This document shows, in pieces, positions 1-10,410 of a stretch of DNA of 64,000 bases. The DNA comes from Schistosoma haematobium (lineage: Eukaryota; Platyhelminthes; Trematoda; Strigeidida; Schistosomatidae): NCBI RefSeq assembly GCF_000699445.3, contig NC_067195.1, positions 11,584,287 through 11,648,286 of the forward strand. The letters run 5' to 3'. Numbering within the stretch: the first letter of the stretch is position 1; each line of letters begins with the position of its first letter. The position numbers were made by a program, and so were the translations under genes. The notes under the pieces are model-generated. The model saw nothing but the letters and a program-made list of their open reading frames with translations. It was not told the origin of the DNA and searched no databases.

Positions 1-146
1 TGTAACTTTCTTTTATGACAATAGTTTTGTTTTTTTAATAAGCGGTGCCTTAATTTGTCTAAGTTTACGAAAACTTAAGTTGTGTATGCGGTTCATTCAA
101 ACACTTTACGTAACGTCTAATTGTCGACAAATTTCCCCCAAATACA

Positions 147-222
147 CGACGTAGGGGGAAAAAGCGACATTTCCCCTAAATAACCGACGTAAAGGCGAAA
201 AAGCGACATTTCTCCTTTATTT
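147..222. repeat. 38-bp tandem repeat, two copies
   Basis: Two consecutive copies of a 38-bp unit start with CGACGTA and share the block AAAAAGCGACATTTC. The downstream stretch at about 232-280 is a looser run of CCCCTTTATT-like units. No protein is encoded. The function is unknown; it may be part of an unrecognised repeat. Confidence 0.6.
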
Positions 223-407
223 ACGCTTTCGTCCGCTTTATTTCCCCTTTATTCACCCTTATTTCCCCTTTATTGGTTGCTTGGGAAGAGGCAGATATGC
301 CTGTCGTCCTTTCTTATACCTGACGTATCATCACCACCAATTCCATCTACATCAACGGAAGTGAATAAACCGCAAGTTGCGTTTACTGTATTCCTGATAA
401 CAAAAGT

Positions 408-991
408 TTGTCCTCTGATACAAGTAAAATTTTAAGAGTGGTTCTCGAGAACCATTCAGTGACCACTTTGATCAAAGCAGTCACTGAACTGTCTAGCAAG
501 ATGGACAAAGTGATCGCATCAAATGAACGCTTATCTTTGGCTGTTTTTGACAGGCGTACGGACGAAATGGAGCCCGATGCTTTCACTTTTCCAGTAAGAA
601 CGCGTGAGAAGTTGCGTTCTTTAGAAGCTGCTTTAGACAACCAAAATTTCCGGAATCATTTCGCAAGTTGTAACAGGTGTTTGAACAAATTTTAGGTAGC
701 AAGATTATGCAACCTAACCAGCTAAAGCTTGTCTTCAATACTTTCTTTCGCCGGAACAGGCGAACACTTACACCTTGCATGGAACCAGAAGCAAATTCGG
801 TATTAGTAAATACAAATTTTACTCGACGGTTCAAAGTAAGTAAACATGAATGTATTAACATATTTGTAGGTGCTCTGTGTTCGCGTTTTCGAAGTGCGAC
901 CTGTACGGAAAGGAGATCATGCACGCCATTAGTACAGCAAGCCAGGCTTTCTTGCATGACGCTAGAGATAAAGTACATAAACGTGGATGAT
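408..991 (+). pseudogene. DUF4806-like domain protein fragment, frameshifted, with a short intron
   Basis: A first open segment (408-692) encodes a short helix-rich part followed by FPVRTREKLRSLEAALDN. This resembles the start of the DUF4806 domain, a domain of unknown function found in invertebrate proteins. The reading continues in another frame from about 680 (FEQILGSKIMQPNQLKL), so a frameshift lies near 675-690. At 836 a textbook donor GTAAGT follows TTCAAA, and an acceptor TTTGTAG ends at 869. That gives a 34-nt intron, a size typical of schistosome 5' introns. The next segment reads HAISTASQAFLHDARDKV up to a stop at about 991, as expected for the domain's end, but in a frame that does not match simple splicing. 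I therefore call it broken. The domain match is by eye only. It could be part of an unrecognised transposon. Confidence 0.35.
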
Positions 992-1009
992 GATCCAAAG
1001 AAAGGGTGA

Positions 1010-1569
1010 GCTAAAACAACTTTACATGTTTGTTATAATACATATTGCACTTTTAATATTACTTCGTTATCTATATTTAAACTGATACAACTTTTCTTGT
1101 CCATCTTCCTTTCAGCTGGCTTCTCAGGTTTTATCAGATGTAGCTGTAAGTTCTTTGTTCGCATTATTAACAGCATTGTCATACTGTTTGTACGTCATCG
1201 ACGTTTCACATATCTTTACATTTGATTATACACTAAAAAGAATTTTTTATCTTTTAGAACATTGTGAATGATAGTTCGACATCTACGTAACTTGTTGGCG
1301 TTACAAAACAATGAAAAACCTCATTAAAGGAATGATTTGTAATTTCTTTAACTGTAATAAACAATTTTATATGTCGCAAATCAGTCTTTTAATAACAGCG
1401 ATAAATCCGTTAACGTTAAGTTTCATTGGCAATGCACAATTGACGAAAAATAATAAAACATCCAAGTAAGAAATGTACGTATGCATTCTCTCTAGGTTTT
1501 CCGTGATGTCTAAAGAATTTTGTGGAAGTTTTGCGTCAAAATAGTTTTGTAGGAAAACCCTGAAGTTTG
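1010..1569. other. Non-coding stretch
   Basis: This is AT-rich sequence with stops in all frames. I see no gene or repeat in it. Confidence 0.5.
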
Positions 1570-1686
1570 AGGATTTCCCCAGGTCTGGGGAGATTTTGGG
1601 GTTTTTGTGCCATTCCCCCAAAATTTACTATAGTGGCTTCCCCAAAATGGGTCAAATTTTCCCCAAAATTGGGAGCTTGGGGAGTA
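1570..1686. repeat. GGGG/CCCC-rich MITE-like repeat, left-truncated copy
   Basis: The stretch 1570-1650 matches 11483-11565 closely. Shared blocks are GGATTTCCCCAGGTCTG, ATTTTGGGGTTTTTGTGC and CCCCAAAATTTACTATAG, and both copies then run into GGCTTCCCCAAAAT. The left half present in the 11.4 kb copy is missing here. No coding capacity is visible, so this looks like a non-autonomous dispersed element. Confidence 0.7.
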
Positions 1687-2777
1687 CCCAATATTCATGA
1701 AGGGATGTTTAAGGTATGACTACTCAGTCTAATTTTCTTTTATTAAGGTATTTGTTATGCAAGAGCATTTTAATAGGTTAAAGAAAATAAATGTAAACAA
1801 AGTATGAGTGGACATACAGCTGAAAAATGGAGGCGATTCAGGAAGGAAATGAGAGTATGGGGTTATGTGTGGTTACAAAATATAGTGCTAAAAACAGTAT
1901 TGTGATATACAATTGGCTATCTTCCTTTTTTTATCGAAGCTATTGGAGCCCTTTTCATTCTTTTTTGTATTATTATTTTTTTTTTAGGTATCATTGGGTC
2001 TTGAGTAAGCTTCGTATATTAGCGAATTGTCTAGTTTGCTTGTAATAGGATTACTGGGTAGGAAGTGAAACCAATTCAACGTTCGTAACACGATTTAATG
2101 AGGTATTTTGCATGGTAAATCAGCATTAATACCTTAAGTTCGTGAAATCCCACTAAACCATAAGGAGCCGTAATTAAACAAAATTTTCTGCCCTACAGAC
2201 ATGGGTGGATTGAAGTTATCTCCGCACCATCATGTTTGCTGGTCAATAACGCCACCCTCCCTCCTTTTGTGATGTTAAGCTCTCTTACGTTTGTGGTAAG
2301 TATGGATACTGCTTTAATCAAAGCCCATGGTTGGAATACACTGTCTCTACTAGGTCCATGTTACAAGCAAATCAGATAGTTAAAAAGTTTCTTTTATGGG
2401 TTAGATGTCCACACAGTATATCATACTGCTATGAAGATAACTAATGGTTTGAAGAAGTAAGGACTAATAGCAAACCAAAGGATATGAGAGGGTATAAAAT
2501 TGTAGAAAAGAAAGAAGATTTTAGAGTAAGAAAAATAAAACATTGAGAAACTCACAAGACTTTGTAGCCAGTTTTTCAGCTGTGTATGATCGGCCTTGAT
2601 AGATCAGGATCCATAAGATTAGTGATTTACCTGTCTACTTGCAATAGAAAAAAAATGCATGAATTTTGGAAAGAATAATGTACATTTAACATGCAGAGAG
2701 ATTCAGGAACTGAATGTGAGGGTTAGGAGCATAAAGCCATGATTAAAAAACAATTAATAATAGGAAAGGATATGTGT
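1687..2777. other. Non-coding stretch
   Basis: No supported gene. The longest open frame (1827-2045) starts in ordinary sequence and ends in a low-complexity, aromatic-rich run with no recognisable domain. Confidence 0.5.
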
Positions 2778-3263
2778 TGTAAGGTGTGACTGCAGGTTAA
2801 ATGGAGCAGCGTTTTATTGATCGATTCAGTGACACGTAAAACACGCACGAACGACCTAGAGTCCCGGTTGGCCCTGCTTCGCTGTCTAACCCAGCCAGTT
2901 GAGTCCAGAACACAAGTCACAGCTTCTGAGATATGAATCGTTCTATTTCAAACATACTCTGTTTATACACCAACCAAACAGACCACATCGTACCACAAAA
3001 ATAGAAAACAACATCTGTACAATATTTAACGAGTGAAATAAATAATGGCCAATAGGGAATGTCCATTTAATGTCCAAGGACTTCATTAGACTTAACATGA
3101 TAATGATTGGTATATTCCTCTGCATCCCTAACACCTCCCCTTTTTTTCGAAGATCCGGAGTTGATATACGGATTTTAAAATTTTCTGGGTTCATCCTCCC
3201 CCACGAAATAATGTTGGATCCTCATATCCCCAAGTTAAAATTAATTTGACGTTATTTAAAACA
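2778..3263 (-). mobile_element. Retrotransposon 3' LTR with a scrap of internal sequence
   Basis: Read on the minus strand, a polypurine tract (seven A, then GGGGAGG, 3134-3147) immediately precedes TGTTAGGGATG at 3133. From there a 356-bp block runs to CACCTTACA at 2778. It has TGT and ACA ends, a TATA-like TGTATAAAC and an AATAAA signal, which together are the layout of an LTR. The part at 3134-3263 would be the end of the internal region, cut off by the gypsy LTR at 3264. A diverged copy of the same LTR lies at about 63064-63240 on the plus strand. The superfamily is not certain; BEL/Pao is possible. No partner 5' LTR was seen. Confidence 0.6.
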
Positions 3264-3584
3264 TAGTAGCGGAAAATAAATCCCCAAAATAAATAGCTCT
3301 GTAAGTTTTCGACATTGAGTGCCGACCATATGTTTTAGTGGACTCATCTAGCTGAAGACGCTCAGTCATGCATCCGTACCAGATCACGTGTGGTAACGCT
3401 GTGCTCAACATCTACCGCAATCTCTAGCCAGATTAGATCAGAGAATTCCGATATATTGGTAATCGCCAAATGCACTCTTCTGATCTCCTCGAATCTGTCT
3501 TTTGATTTGTCTGGGTGGGAACGAAATATATTAGGTGTTACTGGTAAAATCGTTGTCAAACACTGAATACTTGTGTCATCTTCA
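3264..3584 (+). repeat. 5' LTR of the gypsy element
   Basis: This 321-bp stretch is repeated almost exactly at 6947-7264. It starts at TAGTAGCGG (TGTAGCG in the 3' copy) and ends at TCTTCA, one base before the primer-binding site. The open frame on its minus strand recurs in both LTRs and is not a gene. Confidence 0.9.
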
Positions 3585-3585
3585 T

Positions 3586-3603
3586 TGGTGAGCCCGACGT
3601 GAT
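3586..3603 (+). other. Primer-binding site, tRNA-Trp type
   Basis: TGGTGAGCCCGACGTGAT follows the 5' LTR after a one-base gap. It matches the 18-nt complement of the tRNA-Trp 3' end, the primer used by avian retroviruses, except for G in place of C at position 7. The position right after the LTR and the leading TGG are diagnostic of a primer site. The mismatch may reflect the fluke tRNA sequence or a mutation. Confidence 0.75.
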
Positions 3604-3762
3604 CTGGTACACCTAATTGCAACTGTGAGTCTGTTCCTTTTTGAGATTTTTATACATTATTGCCTTGTTTTTTGTTTTTATAAACATTGTGGTTTTTTTC
3701 GTGTTTTTTCTTGGATATATATATATTTTCCCCTCGTTAATTATTGTACTTCATGTTTCATC

Positions 3763-4368
3763 ATGACTGAACAGACATCCAAAGTACTCAAGCTTAAGAC
3801 TTTGTCCCCACCTTCGTTTCAACTGATGCCTTTCTGGCCCGACAATATCGAAGCTTGGTTCTGCTACGCAGAAGCCGACTTCTCCGAGCACGGCGTGATC
3901 GACACACGTGCACAATTCCTCGCAATAGTCAAGGCGCTACCGCGCGAATTCAACAGTTACATAACACCTAGTATGTTTACTAGTGATGTTTCCGAACCTT
4001 ACGAAATCTTGAAACGTTCGATTCTTAAACGAGGAGACCTAACCGATAGACAAATGTTAGATCAACTCTTCAATAACATCGACCTGCAACACGGTTCTGC
4101 GACGGACATGTTGCAACAGATGAGAGAGGTAATAGGCCCAAGAACTTTCGACGAAGGTCTATTCAAACAACTTTTCTTGTCGAAACTTCCCCAACAGGTG
4201 CAAGCGGTTCTGGTCTCGTTTCAGAATAACGCCTTAGACGAGTTGGCTGCATCTGCCGATCGTATCTTAGAAATAACGAAATCTTCTACTACCGAGGTTT
4301 TTTCAGTCAAAGAAAAGATTAGTAGACGACAATTTTCGAGGTCTCAACTTCGTACATGCGTATGTTGA
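3763..4368 (+). pseudogene. gag: Gypsy gag, fused out of frame to RT
   Basis: The likely start is the ATG at 3763 (MTEQTSKVLKLKTLSPPSF). The open frame reaches further upstream, but that part is a poly-aromatic leader translation. The protein has the retrotransposon gag core: FWPDNIEAWFCYAEADF, then LFLSKLPQQVQAVL and a helical stretch LDELAASADRILEI. This is the capsid-type layout of Ty3/gypsy gag that packages element RNA in cytoplasmic particles. At about 4330 the gag sequence stops abruptly and the DNA continues with RT, read in another frame, so the ORF ends with an unrelated tail. No CCHC knuckle remains. Confidence 0.85.
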
Positions 4369-6507
4369 CGACTGCCTAATCGCAAGTCCGGACAGAGAAA
4401 CACATCTCAAGCATCTGGAACTTGTTTTCGAACAACTACAAAAACATGGCACTACTGAAACGTTCAGAAATGTCAATTCAGAACCGACTCATTAAACTTC
4501 CTAGGACACACTATAGATGCTCAAAGCATTCGACCCCTTAGGACCAAAGTGGCGGCAATTCTGGATTACCCAGAACCGACCACCATCAAGCAATTACGCA
4601 CGTTTAACGGCCTTGTAGGTTTCTATAGACGCTTCATACCGAAATGCGCATTACTTATGAAGCCTCTTACTGATCAACTTCGTGGAAATGCGAAATCCAT
4701 CAATTTGGACGACACCGCACGAAAAGCATTCCCCACAATTAAGGAACTTATTGCGAAAGCAACAATGCTTGCACATCAGGACACTCAAGCACCCATTAGC
4801 ATCGCCGTAGACGCATCGGACTCAGTAATCGGAGGAGTCTTACAACAATGGGTTAACAACTCTTGGCAACTTTTAGCATTTTTCTCTAGACGTTTGCTAG
4901 ACACCGAATCGAGGTACAGCACATTCGGTAGGGAACCCCTAGCTATGTATTGTGCTGTACGGCATTTTCAACATTATATCGAAGACCGTGAATTCACTCT
5001 TTTCACTGACCATAAACCGCTCACCTTCTTTCTAAGCTCTCCTTCAGACAAGTACTCTCCCCGTGAGTCTCGACAACTGGACTACATTTCGCAGTTTACT
5101 TCAGACATTCAACACATCTCTGGAGCAAGCAATATAGTTGCAGACGCCTTGTCTCGCATAACTTCCTTGAACAGTTTCCAAGGAATCGACCTTCTGAAAC
5201 TCGCCGAGCCTCAAAAAGAAGACACTGATCTTCAGCACGAGTTATCCTCAACAACCCTTAAACTACGCATCAAACAGATGAGAGCAGGTAAGGAAACCTT
5301 ACTTTGTGACACATCTACAGGTAGGGATCGCCCAATCGTGCCGAAACATTATCGACGCAATGTCTTCAATACATTGCACAAACTTTCTCATCCAGGTGTT
5401 CGAGCAACCATCAAGCTTGTAGCAGAACGATTTTGCTGGCCTGGCATGAATAAAGACGTGAGGGAGTGGGCACGCTCCTGTGTAAGCTGCCAAAAATCTA
5501 AGGTTATCAGACACAATAAATGTCCCTTAGGCTCATTTAAAACTCCCGATGTTCGTTTCGACCATGTTCATCTGGATTTGGTAAGACCGTTACCAGATTC
5601 GAATGGATACGTTTATCTTTTAACTTGCGTAGACCGTTTCACTCGATGGCCAGAAGCAGTACCTATCAACGACATCACTACTGAAACATTGACTCGCGCC
5701 TTCGTCGAACGATGGGTAGCAAACTTCGGCTGCCCTTCAACCATCACTACAGATCGCGGACTTCAGTTTGAATCTGAACTTTTCCGTCGTCTGACCACAC
5801 TTTTAGGAATCACTCGCTTCCGAACGACCGCCTACCATCCACAAGCAAACGGGTTGGTAGAACGTTTTCATCGACAACTAAAAGCTTCACTATCAGCTGC
5901 AAACGTTTCACAGTAGACCAACGCTCTTCCACTCGTCTTACTAGGTATTCGCGATGCAGTGAAAGCTGACATTGGATATACTGCGGCTCAACTCGTTTAT
6001 GGAACGACACTTCGACTTCCAGGAGAATTCGTGGATCCTTCATCCTATTCAATGAACATGGATCTAACCTCCTACACGCACAGGCTTACAAACGCCATGC
6101 GTTCAGTTAAACCTGCTTCCACTCCACCACAATCCACCGATGTTATCGTTCAACCTGACTTACGATATAGTACACACGTTTTCGTTCGTCGAGACCCGCG
6201 TCGACGACCATTCGAATCAGCATACGAAGGACCTTTCAAAGTTCTTCAACGTGAATCTAAGTACTATATAATCGATAAGAACGGAGCAAACGCTAGCATC
6301 AGCATCGATGGCCTCAAAGAAGCGTATTTAGAAGGAAATCCCATTCACGTCGATTTTCATTCGGTACAATCGAACGACACGACTCCACCCATAATTCCTC
6401 AATCGACAACCAACACATGCGATGATACTCCGAATGTATCTGAAAATAAACTTAAAACGACGCGTTCAGGAAGAAGAGTTAGATTTCCAGAACATTTAAA
6501 CGACTAA
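4345..6507 (+). pseudogene. pol: Gypsy pol remnant: partial RT, RNase H, integrase
   Basis: RT begins mid-domain at FVHAYVDDCLIAS (catalytic YVDD), shifts frame near 4460, and continues as FLGHTIDAQSI into the connection region GLVGFYRRFIPKC. RNase H follows (IAVDASDSVIGGVL, FTDHKPLTFF, IVADALSRI). Integrase has its HHCC zinc finger (LHKLSHPGVRA ... CVSCQKSK), the DDE core (LDLVRPLPDSNGY, TTDRGLQFESELF, AYHPQANGLVERFHRQL) and a C-terminal module (VFVRRDPRRRPFESAYEGPFKV). A TAG at 5914 interrupts integrase after its core, and the frame reopens to 6507. The first half of RT, the protease and the gag knuckle are deleted. The remaining domains are well preserved, which fits a recent insertion. 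Confidence 0.9.
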
Positions 6508-6946
6508 TGCACGTAAGGCACTACTCGACATTTAATATTATCTCAATCTTTTATTTAACGATATATAATATATTTTTATTTCAATAAAAACAACAAAAAA
6601 ACAAACTTTTTTTAACGCTAATACGTGTGCTTGAGTATATTTTCCATTTTTTCGCCGACATTGTGTTTTTACACACATGCGAGTGTATTTCGACATACAC
6701 GTAAATTTTCTTTTCCAGGACGGCTGGAAAAGAACGAGGAAGTTTATGAGGAGCCGAAATTTTCATTGTATTTTTTCTTTTTTACTATGTTGTACCTCGG
6801 TCCCATATAGTAAGGAAAGACGACCAGACGATGCTAATCCTAGCAAGCTATCAGAAGAGTGTTTACCAATGACAAACACGCTGGGTATAAACTTCTGGCT
6901 GGCCACGTCTTAGGGTCATCACTAACCCACTAGGGCGGGAGTGACC
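6508..6946 (+). other. Gypsy 3' untranslated region
   Basis: This lies between the pol stop and the 3' LTR. It contains an AATAAA at about 6583 and short open frames with no retroviral envelope features. A purine-rich stretch, AGGGCGGGAGTGA, precedes the LTR and may act as the polypurine tract. Confidence 0.55.
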
Positions 6947-7264
6947 TGTAGCGCTAAATAAATCCCCAAAATAAATAGCTCTGTAAGTTTTCGACATTGA
7001 GTGCCGACCATATGTTTTAGTGGACTCATCTAGCTGAAGACGCTCAGTCATGCATCCGTACCAGATCACGTGTGGTAACGCTGTGCTCAACATCTACCGC
7101 AATCTCTAGCCAGATTAGATCAGAGAATTCCGATATATTGGTAATCGCCAAATGCACTCTTCTGATCTCCTCGAATCTGTCTTTTGATTTGTCTGGGTGG
7201 GAACGAAATATATTAGGTGTTACTGGTAAAATCGTTGTCAAACACTGAATACCTGTGCCATCTT
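6947..7264 (+). repeat. 3' LTR of the gypsy element
   Basis: It matches 3264-3584 with only a few differences. The last two or so bases expected from the 5' copy are absent, and LINE A sequence starts at 7265. Confidence 0.9.
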
Positions 7265-9190
7265 GTACCTTACCATCTGTTTACGTTCTGCTAATAACGA
7301 AGCAAACCATGAGTACAGTGGGTTGTTTATTCCGAAGGACTTTAGTTTGACGAGTATCCTTTTGTGTGAGACCTTATCAAAGACTTTCTTAAAGTCTAAG
7401 AATAGGACTGATACAAGGAGTCCGCTGTCTCGTTTCAGAGTTATATCATTTAGGTAGTCTAATATTGCATGATCTGTACCTAAGAAATTCATGCTGGAGG
7501 GTCGAGATGAGATTACTAGTTAGTAGATGTTGGACTACAGCCGCCTTATTTACTTTTTCCATCACTCTGGATATCACTAAAGTTAGGTTTATGGGCCGGT
7601 AATTTTCAACGTTTGCTTCAGGTCCTGTTTTAATTTGAGAATGATATGTGTAGTTTTCCAGGCAGTAGGGTAACACGCTGTAGATAGTGATATCGCGAAT
7701 AGTTTGAGAAGCAAAACACGCATATCATCACCTCCATGTTTTAGCATGCTAGATGGAATACCATCTGGTCCATCAGTGTAGGAGGGTTTCAATGTACTGA
7801 TTGCCTTGGAGATATTTTGTACATTGAATTCTACACTAGTAGTTTCACAAGGAGGTACTGGGATATGTTCGGAATCATTAAGTAGTTTTTCGTTAGTTAG
7901 TGAGAAACAAAAGTGTTCACTAAATAATTCTGTGACAAGTTTGGGATCTTCGTACACTTGTTTGCCTTTAATGAATATACTCCCTTTCGATTTAGAGCGT
8001 TCAAGTTTATTCTGGAGTAGTATGGTGAGTGCAGAGGAGTTATTATCAAGTTCAACTGCACGTTTTTCCTGTGTGACTGCTTTTTGTTTACTTATTGCCT
8101 CTGTTCGGACAAGTATTTCTGTCATCGTTACTAAAGAGGAAAAGTCATTTAAGTTGTGGAATCGAGTACAATGTCTTTGAAGACGTCTTCTTGTACTGAC
8201 CGGTATATAGAGATCTTTGGGGGGCGTAGGTCTACAGTATTCTAAAGGTGCGATGTTGTTGATGATACTTTTGATGTTGTGATAAAATATATTGGTTAAT
8301 GTGTCGGTATTGTTTGAGGTGAAGAAATTTCTCCAATCAGTGCTTCTTAGGTAATTGTGGAAGTTATTCCAATCAACCTTGCAATAGTTTCTACGAAGTG
8401 TTACGGTTTTACTTCTACCGGTTGTGGTTTTTATATTAAGGCTGCATATGACAATGTTATGATCACTACCTGGGAACTTTTTTCCAATATACAAAGTATT
8501 GAGGATGAGGCCACAGGTAAAGACTGAGTCCAAGATGTTTTGATGTCTAGTAGGGCTATTGACATACTGAGTCCACTGTCCAAGCTCTAGACATTCAATA
8601 AATGATTCATAACGTCTCGGCGCTTTGACTGGGAGCCAAGAAATTTCGGGCACGTTGAAGTCACCAGAAATAAGCTTGCCTGTGAATGGAAGGGATGATG
8701 CTAGTGTGAATACCTCCGATAATACTGCTATTTCATCTATTGATGCGTTAGGTTGACGACAAACACAGTCGGGCAGTAAGGTAACGGAATTCGACGGCTT
8801 TAATACAATCCACACCGAATCCTTCAGTTTGTTTAGTTCAGGCATATCACATAGTAGTGAGTTTAGGCTAGAGTGAGCGTGAATAAGGCATCCTCCGCCT
8901 CGTTCATTCAACCTATCACTTCTATATAGGAAATGGCTATCAAGAGATATACTTCGGTTGGAAATATTACTGTTTGTCCATGCTTCAGATATCATTATAA
9001 GTGATGGTTGATATATGGATACAAACAGGGCTAGATCCGTCTTTTTGTTGCAGATCGATCGAGCGTTGATAATACATCTATTAAGCAAGTGGCCTACTAA
9101 GTTAAAATGGGTGAGGGTATTTCGGATAAAGTCGTCGTAACCCTCGCGGGTGTGAGATGAGTTTGAAGTGAGAGATTGAATGTTCTTCAT
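7265..9190 (-). pseudogene. LINE A ORF2: AP endonuclease plus partial reverse transcriptase
   Basis: The first 533 codons (9190-7589) hold an apurinic-type endonuclease: INARSICNKKTDL, MISEAWTN, RSDRLNERGGG, ISGDFNVPEISW and GSDHNIV match its conserved motifs. A linker and the RT start (TDGPDGIPSSMLKHG) follow. Frame then shifts near 7600 (VENYRPINLTLVISRVMEK) and again near 7490 (FLDFKKVFDKVSHKRIL, from the conserved RT finger region). The sequence ends at LAERKQMVRYKM, before the SGVPQGSVLGP and FADD motifs. The encoded enzyme would nick target DNA and prime reverse transcription, but this copy is dead. Confidence 0.85.
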
Positions 9191-9261
9191 TAGCTCGGTA
9201 TTTTGATAGCTAGACTTAGTGGGAGACGTATCAGATGAGCTAGTGGAGTTGATTGGGGAGT

Positions 9262-10133
9262 TTACCCAGGAGGAAAGGGTGGGAGTACTCCCTGATGGAA
9301 ACTGTACGGAGGGAACAAGTTTATGTTTTGCATGTGGCTTGAAATGACTTGGGCTATATGCTTCAACAAAGGTGTCACTAGGGGTCTTATTCCAAAAAAA
9401 TCTTGTACAGGCCTACTGTGAAGTGTATGGTTATTTGCAAAATAGTCTTGATGGTTAGACTCGTAGCCCCTGTTATGGCTATTTACGTTAGCGTGGGAGG
9501 GGTCTGCTACGCGTAAGTGGGAGGAGTTGCGACTGTTATTATACATGGGAGCCGTTTTTATGTGATGGGTTGGTACTAAAGGGTGTGAAAAGTTTTCTTT
9601 CTGAGAATAATTACAGTTGTGATCCTGGGGAATGTAGGTAGGGTGTGGAGTGAGAAACCTATTATTACCATTCTTATTAATGGTTTTAGGCTTCAGGGGG
9701 TGACTTGGGTGGCCAGTTCTCTGACAGTTTCCGTTAGTCTGCGTGCAAGACGGCTTGGTACGCTGAAGCCCACCACCCATTTTGCAACTTAGAGGTGTTG
9801 AAGGCAAGTTATACGATAGCAGCAGGAGAACCTGTTCACTGTTCTTGAGATACCTATAGAGCAGTTGGGTTCAATCTTATGTGTTTCCCTATTCGGTATC
9901 GTGAGTTTTGTCCCCCCACCCTTTATTGTCAGATCTGGAGTCTTTCGTTGTCTCTGTGAGATGAATTTAGGTTCATTCAAGTCTACTTGTGAGGTATCTT
10001 TAGGAGGACAAATTTTCAAGTGTATAGGCTTAGTTAGATGTGTGTTGTCACACGACTCACATTTTAGTACATTACTGGGCGAACAGCTGGGATTAGTCAT
10101 GTCGTTATGGTTTTTGGTATCTACGACTGTCAA
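9262..10133 (-). pseudogene. LINE A ORF1 remnant
   Basis: Two overlapping open segments (10133-9789 and 9807-9262) in different frames lie between the 5' UTR and the endonuclease. The first has spaced cysteines (CSPSNVLKCESCDNTHL). The second is rich in Asn, His and Pro. This is the place of the CR1 ORF1, an RNA-binding protein, but no domain is clearly preserved. The call rests on position and on the matching 5' UTR. Confidence 0.55.
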
Positions 10134-10146
10134 CCGAAACGTTGTA

Positions 10147-10410
10147 CACTAAAAACTGACAAAAATGGATAAAACGGGTAGTACAAAAGATAAGGATAAA
10201 CTGAAACTAGCATTGATGTGAAAAACTGAAAAACCGAATAGTAAACTGAAGCAAAACCACAGTTAATTATTAGGTTGGGTATGACTCAAAAAGAAAAGTA
10301 ATCTGCGGAACATAAAGCTGATGCAGATTCTCTAGAGCCTAAGACACAGCAAAATTTTGAGAAATCCAAATCACCTTCGAACTAAACTTCCCGTTCGTAA
10401 AACTCGCGAA
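10147..10410 (-). promoter_or_regulatory. LINE A 5' UTR (internal promoter region)
   Basis: It aligns along its length with 21182-21462, the same region of LINE B. Shared blocks include AACTGAAACTAG, CGAATAGTAA, GCAAAACCACAG and ACTAAACTTCCCGTTCG. LINE 5' UTRs carry internal promoters; that role is inferred here. Confidence 0.6.

Larger units (their letters stand above)
3264..7264 (+). mobile_element. Ty3/gypsy LTR retrotransposon, internally deleted
   Basis: This is a complete outline of a gypsy element: a 5' LTR, a primer-binding site, gag, pol and a 3' LTR, all on the plus strand in about 4.0 kb. The two LTRs are nearly identical over about 300 bp, so the insertion is fairly young. Gag runs directly into the YVDD region of reverse transcriptase. 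The gag zinc knuckle, the protease and the N-terminal half of RT are therefore missing. Pol also carries a frameshift near 4460 and an in-frame TAG at 5914. The copy cannot be autonomous. The 3' LTR lacks its last few bases, where LINE A sequence begins. Confidence 0.9.
7265..10410 (-). mobile_element. CR1-like LINE A, 3'-truncated
   Basis: On the minus strand the order is 5' UTR (10410-10147), ORF1 (about 10133-9262) and an endonuclease/reverse transcriptase ORF2 (9190 to 7265). ORF2 stops in mid-RT, where the gypsy 3' LTR begins. The 5' UTR is clearly related to that of LINE B (21182-21462), so the two are members of related families. LINEs normally lose their 5' end during insertion. Loss of the 3' end here points to a later deletion or recombination. 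Confidence 0.85.

Noticed and set aside
3362..3622. Minus-strand open frame repeated at 7044-7241
   Set aside because: It lies inside the gypsy LTRs and recurs only because the LTR does; no protein features.
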